From assembly GCA_013002925.1 (NCBI GenBank), contig JABDLQ010000114.1, positions 1 to 7,211 on the forward strand: a stretch of DNA of 7,211 nt. The letters are read 5' to 3'. The position numbers and the translations under genes were made by a program. The notes below the pieces were generated by a model. The model saw nothing but the letters and a program-made list of their open reading frames with translations, did no database searches and was not told the origin of the DNA. Below are positions 1 through 6,079 of this stretch, piece by piece (positions within the stretch are counted from its first letter, which is position 1; each line of letters opens with the position of its first letter). This DNA is from Gammaproteobacteria bacterium. GTDB lineage: Bacteria > Pseudomonadota > Gammaproteobacteria > Steroidobacterales > SZUA-146.

Positions 1-1
1 T

Positions 2-181
2 GCCGATGAGTTGGTCAGTGATTTGGATGTCCAGCGCTGGGTGAGCGACCAGACTCCGGCGCCGCACTTTGACATGATGCCGGGCGTCAGCCATTTCTTT
101 CATGGTCATTTGACCCGGTTGCGTCGCGGTGTCTCGGATTTCGTCAATACGCAGTTAGAACTACCCGGGAAACCCGCTTAA
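2..181 (+). CDS. Alpha/beta hydrolase, C-terminal part (5' end outside window)
   Basis: This frame is open from the left edge to TAA at 179-181 and gives 59 residues. It begins with ADELVS, which fits the segment around the acidic catalytic residue of small alpha/beta hydrolases (usually GDADEVV or similar). About 25 residues later comes PGVSHFFHGHLTRLR, which matches the segment around the catalytic histidine near the C-terminus of the COG2945 type of predicted hydrolase (GVGHFFHG, then an LR-rich helix). The His in SHFF is the likely catalytic base. The nucleophile elbow and most of the fold lie outside the window. The substrate is unknown for this group. The gene runs toward the HU-like gene on the other strand, with a terminator between them. 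The family call is fairly secure from the two motifs; the exact subfamily is from memory. Confidence 0.72.
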   Translation, partial: ADELVSDLDVQRWVSDQTPAPHFDMMPGVSHFFHGHLTRLRRGVSDFVNTQLELPGKPA

Positions 182-225
182 GCCGGACAGGCAGGTCGTG
201 TTTACGCTGCTGCGATGCCCGATCC

Positions 226-283
226 TGTGTTGCACGTGGCGCCCGGCACCCGAAGCCGCCCGGAAACCGCCACGTGGAACGCA
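226..283. repeat. Long imperfect inverted repeat (stem-loop) in the 3' intergenic region
   Basis: Positions 226-241 pair with 268-283. There are nine perfect pairs (cacgtggcg, 233-241, with cgccacgtg, 268-276), one G-G mismatch, then six outer pairs including one G-T wobble. After a small internal loop, ccgg at 243-246 can pair with ccgg at 260-263, so the hairpin continues inward. It has no T-tract directly after it and sits just before a conventional terminator. It may be a 3' UTR structure that protects mRNA ends, or a copy of a dispersed intergenic repeat. The pairing was worked out by hand. Confidence 0.6.
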
Positions 284-285
284 CA

Positions 286-312
286 AAAAAACCGGGCAAA
301 GCCCGGTTTTTT
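286..312. terminator. Bidirectional rho-independent terminator
   Basis: The sequence aaaaaaccgggc (286-297), loop aaa, then gcccggtttttt (301-312) is a perfect 12-bp inverted repeat. It has a GC-rich core with a T-run on the 3' side of either strand, so it can stop transcription both ways. It lies 104 bases after the stop codon of the hydrolase gene (plus strand) and 26 bases beyond the stop codon of the HU-like gene (minus strand). That is where a shared terminator of convergent genes is expected. Confidence 0.93.
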
Positions 313-338
313 CATGTAACACAGTGTGTCACTGAGCT

Positions 339-671
339 TTAGACCATTTCTTTGAGGCCCTTGAGCGCGAGCACTTTGACAACATTACGTGCAGGCTTTG
401 CTTTGAAGATCATGTCCTCACCGGTAAACGGATTACGTCCCTTGCGGGATTTTGTAGCCGGTTTACGGACGACTTTGATTTTCATCAGCCCGGGCATGGT
501 AAATACACCAGGGCCGCGACGACCGAGGTTCTTCTTGATCAAGCCTTCCAGGTTTTCAAAAACACTCGAAACCTCTTTACGAGTCAAGCCGGTTTTATCC
601 GACAGGTGGGCAAGAATTTCGCTCTTTGTCGGAGCTTTTTGCGCGGTGGTAGCTTTTTTCTTAGCAGCCAT
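339..671 (-). CDS. HU/IHF-family DNA-binding protein with basic N-terminal extension
   Basis: This 110-residue nucleoid-associated protein should bind and bend DNA as a dimer. Residues 1-14 are a Lys/Ala/Thr-rich extension (AAKKKATTAQKAP) not present in ordinary 90-residue HU. Residues 15-50 (TKSEILAHLSDKTGLTRKEV...) are the two-helix dimerisation part. GPGVFTMPGLMKIKV (53-67) is the core strand and turn, matching GFGTF in HU. KGRNPFTGE (77-85) is the tip of the DNA-binding arm, with Pro81 in the place of the intercalating proline. ALKGLKEMV at the end matches the closing helix of HU. A strong Shine-Dalgarno AAGGGGAG (679-686) lies 7 bases before the ATG. The gene stands alone on the minus strand, with 158 bases up to the next gene and a terminator after it. 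Whether it equals hupA/B or a specialised paralogue cannot be decided, so no symbol is given. Confidence 0.93.
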   Translation of the reverse strand: MAAKKKATTAQKAPTKSEILAHLSDKTGLTRKEVSSVFENLEGLIKKNLGRRGPGVFTMPGLMKIKVVRKPATKSRKGRNPFTGEDMIFKAKPARNVVKVLALKGLKEMV

Positions 672-829
672 TATTTATCTCCCCTTAATCAGGCGGTAGT
701 GGTGGGATTCAACAGTTTTTACTGATGCGAAAAATAGCACAAGATGATGCAATGTGTAAGCATTAAATGATAATTTTCAAAATTTGTTTGGTGGCGTTTA
801 GTGCTATTCTCAGGCTGTGAAACGAATGT
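672..829 (-). promoter_or_regulatory. AT-rich upstream region of the HU-like gene; weak promoter candidates
   Basis: This 158-base gap separates the DUF4426 stop from the HU-like start and is clearly AT-rich between about 715 and 800. On the minus strand TTGAAA (775-780) followed 16 bases later by TACACA is one poor sigma70-like pair; CTTACA with TATTTT 18 bases on is another. Neither is convincing. I see no clear hairpin terminator for the upstream DUF4426 gene here, so read-through from that gene into the HU-like gene is possible. Confidence 0.3.
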
Positions 830-1327
830 TTACTTTGTGTAGAACTGTTGCTTAAAAGTCACTGCCATTGGCTTGGTTGCACCGGTCGGAAGTGCTTCGA
901 TACTGAACGTCAGGTATTCGCCATCGGTGACGGATGATTGGCCGATAAAGTACACCGCTTCGCCATCTGTGATCTCCCGCATCGAGATATTCTTCAATTG
1001 TCCCGTAAGGTTATTGGCTTTCGCTGAGACTTTACCCGATATAGGCATATACCCCGAATCGCCGCTCTTCTTCTTCAGCACTACGTTCAATAGTATCTGA
1101 GACTTGCTGCGTGTGATGCCGTAGTTGCGTGCTGCGTCTGCCGTTAGTTGATCGGTCGTCAATGCGTTGTACAGCACACGGTAATCGCCAAAGTCCTGTT
1201 GCCGGTCGTCGATCACTTTAGCCGTAGGTACATTTGCGGCTGAGCGAGTTTCCGGCGCCTTTTGACAAGCGGTCAGCGCCAACATCGCGCTTAGACCGAA
1301 AATAAACAGAGCAATTCGGCGTACCAT
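830..1327 (-). CDS. DUF4426 domain lipoprotein
   Basis: The 165-residue product starts MVRRIALFIFGLSAMLALTAC. That is a basic n-region, a hydrophobic core and a lipobox LTAC with the lipidated Cys at position 21. It should therefore be processed by signal peptidase II and anchored in the envelope; Gln at +2 suggests the outer membrane. The mature part has FGDYRVLYNAL, the run AARNYGITRSKSQILLNVVL and ITDGEAVYFIGQ, followed by SVTDGEYLTFSIE. These match the DUF4426 family as I remember it: FGDY near the N-terminus, YGIxRSK, and a late DGE. The function of this family is unknown. I chose ATG at 1325-1327 because GGGGA (1336-1340) lies 8 bases before it. An in-frame TTG eight codons upstream is not needed. 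It is the last gene of the leftward cluster, 122 bases after yggT. Confidence 0.82.
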   Translation of the reverse strand: MVRRIALFIFGLSAMLALTACQKAPETRSAANVPTAKVIDDRQQDFGDYRVLYNALTTDQLTADAARNYGITRSKSQILLNVVLKKKSGDSGYMPISGKVSAKANNLTGQLKNISMREITDGEAVYFIGQSSVTDGEYLTFSIEALPTGATKPMAVTFKQQFYTK

Positions 1328-1449
1328 CTTAAGTGTCCCCAAAGTAGTCAATCGAAAATCAGAACCTGTAGTTTAAATAGGAAATACGGTAAATGATAGA
1401 GGAGTCTGGCCGGGCAGCTTTGCAGGCAGGATAACGTCGTGGCAATGGT

Positions 1450-2010
1450 CTACAGGCGAGCAATCCATGGAACGAGCTCGGAATTGAGGAATACCTGCAA
1501 GATCGAAATGGCAAACAGTACAACGATGGGCGAGAGGTCCAGTCCACCGATGGGCGGCAACAGTCGCCTTGCGGGCGCCATGACCGGCTCCGTCAGGCTG
1601 TACAGGACGCTGACCATCGGATTGCGCGGATCCGGATTCAACCAGCTCATCAGCACACGCAGTAATATCAGCATGAAATACAGGCTTAACAAAACATTCA
1701 GCAGGCTGATGATTGCTCCAATGCTGCTGGCCAACAGTCCGGGTAACTGACCGCGAAAAAACCACCCGTCGATGAGCACAAAGGCAGCTACCTGAACCAA
1801 AAAAGCTGCGCCCAGACTGGCCAGGTCCATGCCGCGTAAACCCGGAATGATTCTACGCAACGGCATAACCAAAGGATTGGTGAATTTTACAACGGCTAAT
1901 GACACCGGATTATAAAAATCGGCACGGGTAAGCTGTAACAGGAAGCGGAGCAAAAACAGCCCGACGATTACTTTAATCAAGGTGCCATAGATAAAATACA
2001 GAGTTGTCAT
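1450..2010 (-). CDS. yggT: YggT family integral membrane protein
   Basis: This 186-residue, strongly hydrophobic inner-membrane protein has two copies of the YGGT domain. Copy 1 covers about residues 8-85 with the motif FYNPVSLAVVKFTNPLVMPL, then RRIIPGLRGMDLASLG. Copy 2 covers about 95-182 with NPMVSVLYSLTEPVMAPARR, then LLPPIGGLDLSPIVV. Each copy has transmembrane segments on both sides of the (T)NP/TEP and RR(I/L)(I/L)P loop. The biochemical role is not settled; E. coli yggT has been linked to growth after osmotic shock. The ATG is 9 bases after the proC stop codon, and the Shine-Dalgarno AAAGG overlaps that stop, so translation is probably coupled to proC. The neighbour order yggS-proC-yggT supports the name. 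Confidence 0.93.
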   Translation of the reverse strand: MTTLYFIYGTLIKVIVGLFLLRFLLQLTRADFYNPVSLAVVKFTNPLVMPLRRIIPGLRGMDLASLGAAFLVQVAAFVLIDGWFFRGQLPGLLASSIGAIISLLNVLLSLYFMLILLRVLMSWLNPDPRNPMVSVLYSLTEPVMAPARRLLPPIGGLDLSPIVVLFAISILQVFLNSELVPWIARL

Positions 2011-2019
2011 TGCACGCCT

Positions 2020-2841
2020 TTATTTCTTGCCAAATTCATCAGCCATTTCGGACGCTCGCGTCGCTGCTGCCTGCATTGCAGCGGCCACGGTTGCTGGCAT
2101 GCCCTGCGAGGCAAACATCTTCAGCGCGGCTTCCGTCGTGCCGCCAGGTGAGGTTACACACCTGCGCAATTCTGCCAGTTCCCCGTCTTCCTGCAAAGCC
2201 ATACGGGCGGCGCCCAAGGCTGTCTGGCGGGCCAGTTTGCGAGCATCCGACGCTGCCAATCCCATGTTTATCGCGGTCTGTTCCATGGTTTCGAGCATAT
2301 AAAAAAAGTAAGCAGGACCGCTGCCGGACAGACAGGTGACAACATCAATTAGCGCTTCCTCTTCAAGCCAGACGTTGAGTCCGACACTTGCGAATAAAGC
2401 CGCCGTCAGTTCGCGATCTGCAGCGCTGACATTTTCCATCGCAAACAAGCCGGTTGCGCCAGCGCCAATAAGCGCGGGAGTATTTGGCATCACCCTGACG
2501 ATACGGGAATAGCCATCAAGCCATCCGGTCAGATGCGCGCACTCAATGCCCGCCGCGATGGATACGACCAGTGGCTGATGTTTGTGAATGGCCGAAGCCT
2601 CATGGCGACAAACCTGACCCATGATCTGCGGCTTTACCGCAAAAACCACGCAATCAGCCTCTGCAATTGCGTCTTCGTTGTCGGTAAAAACCCTGATATC
2701 GCCGAGTGCCGCAATCTGTGCCCGTGCCGCTTCGCCCGGGTCTGCAACCCGAATGCTGTAGCGGGTATCTTTTACCAAACCGGTGACCAGCGCGCGGGCC
2801 ATATTGCCACCGCCAACAAATGCCATTTTTATTTTTTTCAT
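2020..2841 (-). CDS. proC: Pyrroline-5-carboxylate reductase
   Basis: ProC catalyses the last step of proline synthesis in the cytoplasm: 1-pyrroline-5-carboxylate plus NAD(P)H gives L-proline. The 273-residue length is typical. Residues 6-15 (MAFVGGGNMA) are the Rossmann dinucleotide-binding turn, VKPQ (69-72) lines the cofactor site, and RVMPNTPALIGAG (116-128) is the family signature. The C-terminal helical dimerisation domain carries SGSGPAYFF (172-180) and VTSPGGTTEAAL (229-240), which form the substrate site at the dimer interface. No key residue appears to be missing. The start at MKKIKMAF is the usual one, although the only upstream purine stretch (GAGACGG) is weak and a little far. 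The gene follows yggS by 49 bases and runs directly into yggT. Confidence 0.97.
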   Translation of the reverse strand: MKKIKMAFVGGGNMARALVTGLVKDTRYSIRVADPGEAARAQIAALGDIRVFTDNEDAIAEADCVVFAVKPQIMGQVCRHEASAIHKHQPLVVSIAAGIECAHLTGWLDGYSRIVRVMPNTPALIGAGATGLFAMENVSAADRELTAALFASVGLNVWLEEEALIDVVTCLSGSGPAYFFYMLETMEQTAINMGLAASDARKLARQTALGAARMALQEDGELAELRRCVTSPGGTTEAALKMFASQGMPATVAAAMQAAATRASEMADEFGKK

Positions 2842-2890
2842 AATTTTTTACCGTCTCGCGTGTTTCCTGTGTTTTTTCCGTATCCAAGGG

Positions 2891-3574
2891 TCAGTCTGAT
2901 GAACGAGCGCCGAATATATCACTTCCCACCCGCACCCAGTTGGCACCCTCTGCAATTGCCGCTTCCAGATCGCCGGACATACCCATCGACAGACAGTCCA
3001 GGTTGAAACCGTCAGCATTGAGGTCGTCGAACAAACCACGGGTCCGGCGAAAGGCGGCGCGTTGCACCTGCTCGTCGTCTGAATAAGGAGCCATGCTCAT
3101 CAGGCCGCGCAGCCTGAGATTGGGCAGTTCGCGAACTTCAGCCGCCAGGTCGTGAAGCTCTGCCGGGGCCACACCCGCACGCGATGGATCGTCACTTAAG
3201 TTTAATTCAATCAATACTTTAAGCGGTTTTCCCGCGCCACGAAACCGGCTCAGGCGGTGCGCAATTTTGATGCGGTCAAGGCTGTGGACCCAGTCAAAAT
3301 GCCGGGCAACCAGACGGGCTTTGTTAGACTGAATCTTACCAATGAAATGCCACGTCACGCGGGCATCAATCTGTGACTGCTTGTCTATGGCCTCCACTAC
3401 AAAACTCTCGCCAAAATCCTTCTGTTCCTGGCCGATTGCCTCACAAATGGCCGAAACCGGCTGCTTTTTCGAGACGGCCAGCAACCGGATCGAGTCCGGA
3501 TTCCGACCATAATGTCGTGCCGCTGCTACGATTCTTCGCCTTACAGAGGCCAGATTATGTGTGATTTGGGTCAA
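2891..3574 (-). CDS. yggS: PLP homeostasis protein (PLPBP/YggS family), TTG start
   Basis: This 227-residue, single-domain alanine-racemase-like barrel binds pyridoxal 5'-phosphate. The family has no known enzyme activity and buffers PLP, which affects amino-acid metabolism. LLAVSKKQP (31-39) carries Lys36, the Schiff-base lysine, at the same position as in E. coli YggS. WHFIGKIQSNK (75-85) is the family signature. LSMGMSGDLEAAIAEGANWV (195-214) and VGSDIFGAR (216-224) form the phosphate-binding end. The usual GENYVQE segment is GESFVVE here (55-61). The start is TTG at 3572-3574, backed by GGGAG at 3583-3587 with 8 bases between. No ATG or GTG lies nearby in this frame, and starting here gives the usual N-terminus. 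It is the first gene of the leftward cluster, divergent from pilT. Confidence 0.95.
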   Translation of the reverse strand: MTQITHNLASVRRRIVAAARHYGRNPDSIRLLAVSKKQPVSAICEAIGQEQKDFGESFVVEAIDKQSQIDARVTWHFIGKIQSNKARLVARHFDWVHSLDRIKIAHRLSRFRGAGKPLKVLIELNLSDDPSRAGVAPAELHDLAAEVRELPNLRLRGLMSMAPYSDDEQVQRAAFRRTRGLFDDLNADGFNLDCLSMGMSGDLEAAIAEGANWVRVGSDIFGARSSD

Positions 3575-3582
3575 ACTTTTTT

Positions 3583-3587
3583 CTCCC
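3583..3587 (-). promoter_or_regulatory. Shine-Dalgarno of yggS, supports the TTG start
   Basis: Reading leftward, GGGAG lies 8 bases before TTG (3572-3574). It is a near-ideal ribosome binding site and the main reason to accept the non-ATG start. Confidence 0.75.
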
Positions 3588-3594
3588 GCGAGCC

Positions 3595-3602
3595 GTTATA
3601 CT
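3595..3602. promoter_or_regulatory. Overlapping divergent -10-like boxes between yggS and pilT
   Basis: The bases gttatact read as TATACT on the plus strand (3597-3602, toward pilT) and TATAAC on the minus strand (3595-3600, toward yggS). Each matches five of six bases of the sigma70 -10 consensus. No good -35 box lies 16-18 bases from either one: rightward I see aactttt-like sequence, leftward TGGTCC. If used, they would probably need an activator or extended contacts. A leftward start from TATAAC would leave only about 14 bases of leader before yggS. Confidence 0.35.
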
Positions 3603-3628
3603 CTAGCCCAGATTCGGGGACCACAGCG

Positions 3629-3718
3629 ATGGACCTCTACACCCAGAACTTACAACAGATTGACCCTGTTGTGCGCAACACTTTGAACAAGGCGCCGAAT
3701 TGTTTGGCTGCCAGATGA
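3629..3718 (+). CDS. Possible 29-codon leader ORF upstream of pilT
   Basis: ATG at 3629-3631 is preceded by GGGGA (3617-3620 region) with about 8 bases spacing, a good ribosome binding site. The product would be 29 residues, starting MDLYTQNLQQIDPVVRN and ending CLAAR. I recognise no domain, signal or membrane segment. It lies wholly in the pilT upstream region, after the plus-strand -10 box. Its stop overlaps the start of a second mini-ORF as ATGA (3715-3718). It could be a real leader peptide, or a chance ORF in an otherwise untranslated leader. A short hairpin (tgttg, tgcg, caaca; 3667-3680) falls inside it. Confidence 0.3.
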   Translation: MDLYTQNLQQIDPVVRNTLNKAPNCLAAR

Positions 3719-3783
3719 CTCCTGCGATGAGCGCAAGAGCATCAGACTGTAGTCACAGGTCAAGATTAGGGAGAACTTTTTAA
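3715..3783 (+). CDS. Possible 22-codon ORF linking the leader ORF to pilT
   Basis: ATG at 3715-3717 overlaps the TGA of the 29-codon ORF. The frame stays open for 22 codons to TAA at 3781-3783, one base before the pilT ATG. It therefore makes a chain of touching starts and stops into pilT and passes through the pilT ribosome binding site. The peptide (MTPAMSARASDC...) is unrecognised. The arrangement would suit translational coupling, but an ORF of this size can easily occur by chance. Confidence 0.2.
   Translation: MTPAMSARASDCSHRSRLGRTF
3768..3773 (+). promoter_or_regulatory. Ribosome binding site of pilT
   Basis: AGGGAG lies 11 bases before the pilT ATG, slightly longer than ideal spacing. 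It is the only strong purine tract near the start and supports ATG at 3785. Confidence 0.7.
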
Positions 3784-3784
3784 C

Positions 3785-4825
3785 ATGGCAGTAGATATTG
3801 CGCAGCTTCTGGCATTTGCCGTCAAAAATGATGCCTCTGACTTGCATTTGTCGGCCGGCGTTCCACCGATGATTCGGGTCGATGGCGACATTAAACGAGT
3901 GAATATGCCGGCGTTGGAACATAAAGAAGTTCACAGCATGGTGTATGACATCATGAACGACAAACAACGCAAGGACTTCGAAGAGTTTTTCGAGACAGAT
4001 TTCTCGTTTGAAATTCCGGGCCTGGCGCGATTTCGGGTTAACGCGTTTAATCATAATCGGGGTGCCGGAGCGGTGTTCCGTACTATCCCATCAAAAATTC
4101 TGACGCTGGATGACTTGTCGGCACCCAAAATTTTCAAGGATATTGCTTTAACCAATCGCGGCATTGTGCTGGTAACCGGCCCTACCGGGTCGGGTAAATC
4201 GACCACTCTGGCCGCAATGATTGACTACATAAACGACACAAAACCGGATCATATTCTTACTGTAGAAGATCCCATCGAATTCGTGCACGAAAGCAAAAAA
4301 TCCCTGATCAACCAACGTGAAGTCCATCGCGACACGCTGGGGTTCAACGAGGCTTTGCGTTCGGCATTGCGCGAAGATCCGGACATTGTGCTCGTCGGCG
4401 AAATGCGGGACCTGGAAACGATCCGCCTGGCATTGACCGCCGCTGAAACTGGTCACCTTGTGTTTGGTACGTTGCATACCAGTTCAGCAGCAAAAACCAT
4501 TGACCGGATTGTTGATGTTTTTCCAGCGGCCGAAAAAGATATGGTGCGATCCATGCTTTCGGAATCATTGCGCTCCGTGATATCGCAATCACTGCTCAAG
4601 AAAAATGGTGGTGGGCGGGTGGCGGCCCATGAGATCATGATTGGCACGCCTGCCATTCGTAATCTGATTCGTGAAAACAAAATTGCGCAAATGTATTCTG
4701 CCATTCAGACCGGACAGGGTGCGGGCATGCAAACGCTTGACCAGTGCCTTCTCGATTTAGTGCGCAAAGGCGTCGTCAGTCGTGAAGAAGCCAGATACCG
4801 CGCAATTCATAAAGAACAGTTTTAG
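3785..4825 (+). CDS. pilT: Type IV pilus retraction ATPase PilT
   Basis: PilT is the hexameric cytoplasmic motor at the base of the type IVa pilus that drives pilin disassembly, twitching motility and DNA uptake. The length of 346 residues is close to Pseudomonas PilT (344). Residues 1-100 are the N-terminal PAS-like domain (SDLHLSAGVPPMIRVDG at 18-34). The C-terminal RecA-like domain has Walker A GPTGSGKST (132-140, Lys138), the Asp box LTVEDPIEF (158-166), and Walker B DIVLVGEMRD (200-209) with catalytic Glu206. The His box is ETGHLVFGTLHT (221-232), with His224 and His231. AIRNLIRE (290-297), the PilT-specific motif needed for retraction, is intact. It is the first gene of a three-ATPase cluster; the next starts 21 bases after its stop. 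It is divergent from yggS, as in Pseudomonas. Confidence 0.98.
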   Translation: MAVDIAQLLAFAVKNDASDLHLSAGVPPMIRVDGDIKRVNMPALEHKEVHSMVYDIMNDKQRKDFEEFFETDFSFEIPGLARFRVNAFNHNRGAGAVFRTIPSKILTLDDLSAPKIFKDIALTNRGIVLVTGPTGSGKSTTLAAMIDYINDTKPDHILTVEDPIEFVHESKKSLINQREVHRDTLGFNEALRSALREDPDIVLVGEMRDLETIRLALTAAETGHLVFGTLHTSSAAKTIDRIVDVFPAAEKDMVRSMLSESLRSVISQSLLKKNGGGRVAAHEIMIGTPAIRNLIRENKIAQMYSAIQTGQGAGMQTLDQCLLDLVRKGVVSREEARYRAIHKEQF

Positions 4826-4846
4826 CAAGCAATATCGGAGCAATCA

Positions 4847-6007
4847 ATGGAACGTGACCAGGCGATAAAACTTATGCAGGACCTGCTGCGCGGAATGGTA
4901 CAAAGGAACGGCTCCGATTTGTTTATTACGGCGGGTTTCCCACCGGCAATAAAAGTAGACGGAGTGCTCACGCCGGTATCGCAAACCCCGTTGACCAATG
5001 CGCAAAGCGCGATGCTGGTGCGTTCGATCATGAACGACAAGCAAACCAAAGAATTTGATGCAAGCAAGGAGTGTAACTTCGCCATTAGTCCGAAGGGTAT
5101 CGGCCGTTTTCGTGCCAATGCATTCGTGCAGCAGGGGTGTACAGGTGCGGTATTGCGAACAATTACCACAGAAATCCCGGAATTTGATGATCTCAATCTC
5201 CCTCCGGTGCTAAAAGATGTCGTGATGGCAAAGCGTGGGCTGGTGATCATTGTGGGCGGTACCGGATCGGGTAAATCAACATCGCTGGCGGCTTTGATAG
5301 GTCATCGAAACAAAAATTCACGCGGCCACATTATTACGATCGAAGACCCTGTGGAATATGTCCATCCTCACAAAGGCTGTGTTGTTACGCAGCGCGAAGT
5401 CGGGGTGGATACCGAGAACTGGCATGCTGCGCTCAAGAACACCCTGAGGCAGGCTCCCGATGTAATTCTCATCGGTGAAATTCGCGATCGTGAGACCATG
5501 GAATACGGTGTGCAGTTTGCAGAGACTGGTCACCTCTGTCTTGCTACCTTGCATGCCAACAGCGCGAACCAGGCTCTCGATCGAATTATCAACTTTTTTC
5601 CGGAGGAGCGCCGGGATCAGTTGTTGATGGATCTGTCATTGAATATACGGGCGCTGGTATCACAACGCCTGATTCCGCGTGCCGACAACGGTGGACGTAT
5701 TGCGGCGATGGAAATCATGTTGGCATCGCCCTTGATTTCAGACCTGATTTTCAAAGGCGAAGTGATGCAGATCAAGGAAGTGATGGCAAAGTCGAACCGT
5801 ATGGGTATGAAAACGTTTGACCAGGCGCTTTTTGATCTGTACGAGTCCGGCATAATTGGTTATGAAGAAGCACTGCGTAACTCCGATTCCAAAAACGAAT
5901 TGCGATTGCGTATCAAACTCGAGAGCAAGCGCGAATTTGAAGCGCAGGATGAGGGAGGCCACAGCCTGCGAATCATGGAGCACGAAAGCGACGCCAAGCA
6001 ATTTTGA
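4847..6007 (+). CDS. pilU: PilU, accessory retraction ATPase of type IV pili
   Basis: PilU is the PilT paralogue that assists PilT-dependent pilus retraction, probably by joining PilT at the machine base. The 386 residues compare with 382 in Pseudomonas PilU. Recognisable PilU wording includes GSDLFITAGFPP (22-33), ECNFAIS (75-81), RNKNSRGHIITIEDP (154-168) and ETGHLCLATLHANSANQALD (226-245). Walker A is GGTGSGKST (137-145, Lys143), the catalytic Glu is 211, and the His-box histidines are 229 and 236. The PilT motif AIRNLIRE is replaced by LISDLIFK (296-303), as expected for PilU. After NELRLRIKLES a charged tail of about 30 residues ends the protein (GGHSLRIMEHESDAKQF), also a PilU trait. 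GGAG (4837-4840) is 6 bases before the ATG. The 21-base gap to pilT indicates one operon. Confidence 0.95.
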   Translation: MERDQAIKLMQDLLRGMVQRNGSDLFITAGFPPAIKVDGVLTPVSQTPLTNAQSAMLVRSIMNDKQTKEFDASKECNFAISPKGIGRFRANAFVQQGCTGAVLRTITTEIPEFDDLNLPPVLKDVVMAKRGLVIIVGGTGSGKSTSLAALIGHRNKNSRGHIITIEDPVEYVHPHKGCVVTQREVGVDTENWHAALKNTLRQAPDVILIGEIRDRETMEYGVQFAETGHLCLATLHANSANQALDRIINFFPEERRDQLLMDLSLNIRALVSQRLIPRADNGGRIAAMEIMLASPLISDLIFKGEVMQIKEVMAKSNRMGMKTFDQALFDLYESGIIGYEEALRNSDSKNELRLRIKLESKREFEAQDEGGHSLRIMEHESDAKQF

Positions 6008-6079
6008 GTCAGCGCGGAGCTGTGCATGAGGTTTTCGTGTATGGCGCCAAAAACCCTGCTTTGTTCACATTGAGTCATT
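6008..6079 (+). other. 72-base spacer between pilU and the third ATPase
   Basis: This gap is longer than the pilT-pilU gap of 21 bases. I see no hairpin terminator and no convincing promoter. A weak Shine-Dalgarno (TGAG, 6071-6074) precedes the next ATG. Read-through from pilU is the simplest reading. Confidence 0.5.

Noticed and set aside
352..699. 115-residue open frame opposite the HU-like gene
   Set aside because: It is the antisense shadow of a well-supported gene; the product has no recognisable domain and no ribosome site.
1328..1351. TTG start eight codons upstream for the DUF4426 lipoprotein
   Set aside because: The ATG at 1325-1327 has a good ribosome site and gives a normal lipoprotein signal with positive charges at the N-terminus; the extension would add residues before the signal.
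2004..3006. Open frames on the plus strand across proC (111, 91 and 157 residues)
   Set aside because: They lie antisense to proC and yggS, which have full family signatures; their products look like low-complexity reverse-frame translation.
3690..3784. Possible sigma54 promoter upstream of pilT (ttggctgcc... ctgc)
   Set aside because: The GG and GC elements do not have the required spacing, and the match to the -24/-12 consensus is poor.
4148..4704. Minus-strand open frames opposite pilT; similar ones opposite pilU and the third ATPase
   Set aside because: They are reverse-frame shadows of the conserved ATPase motifs. The repeated wording in them, such as FADFTD(E/Q)N, arises because the three sense genes are homologous.
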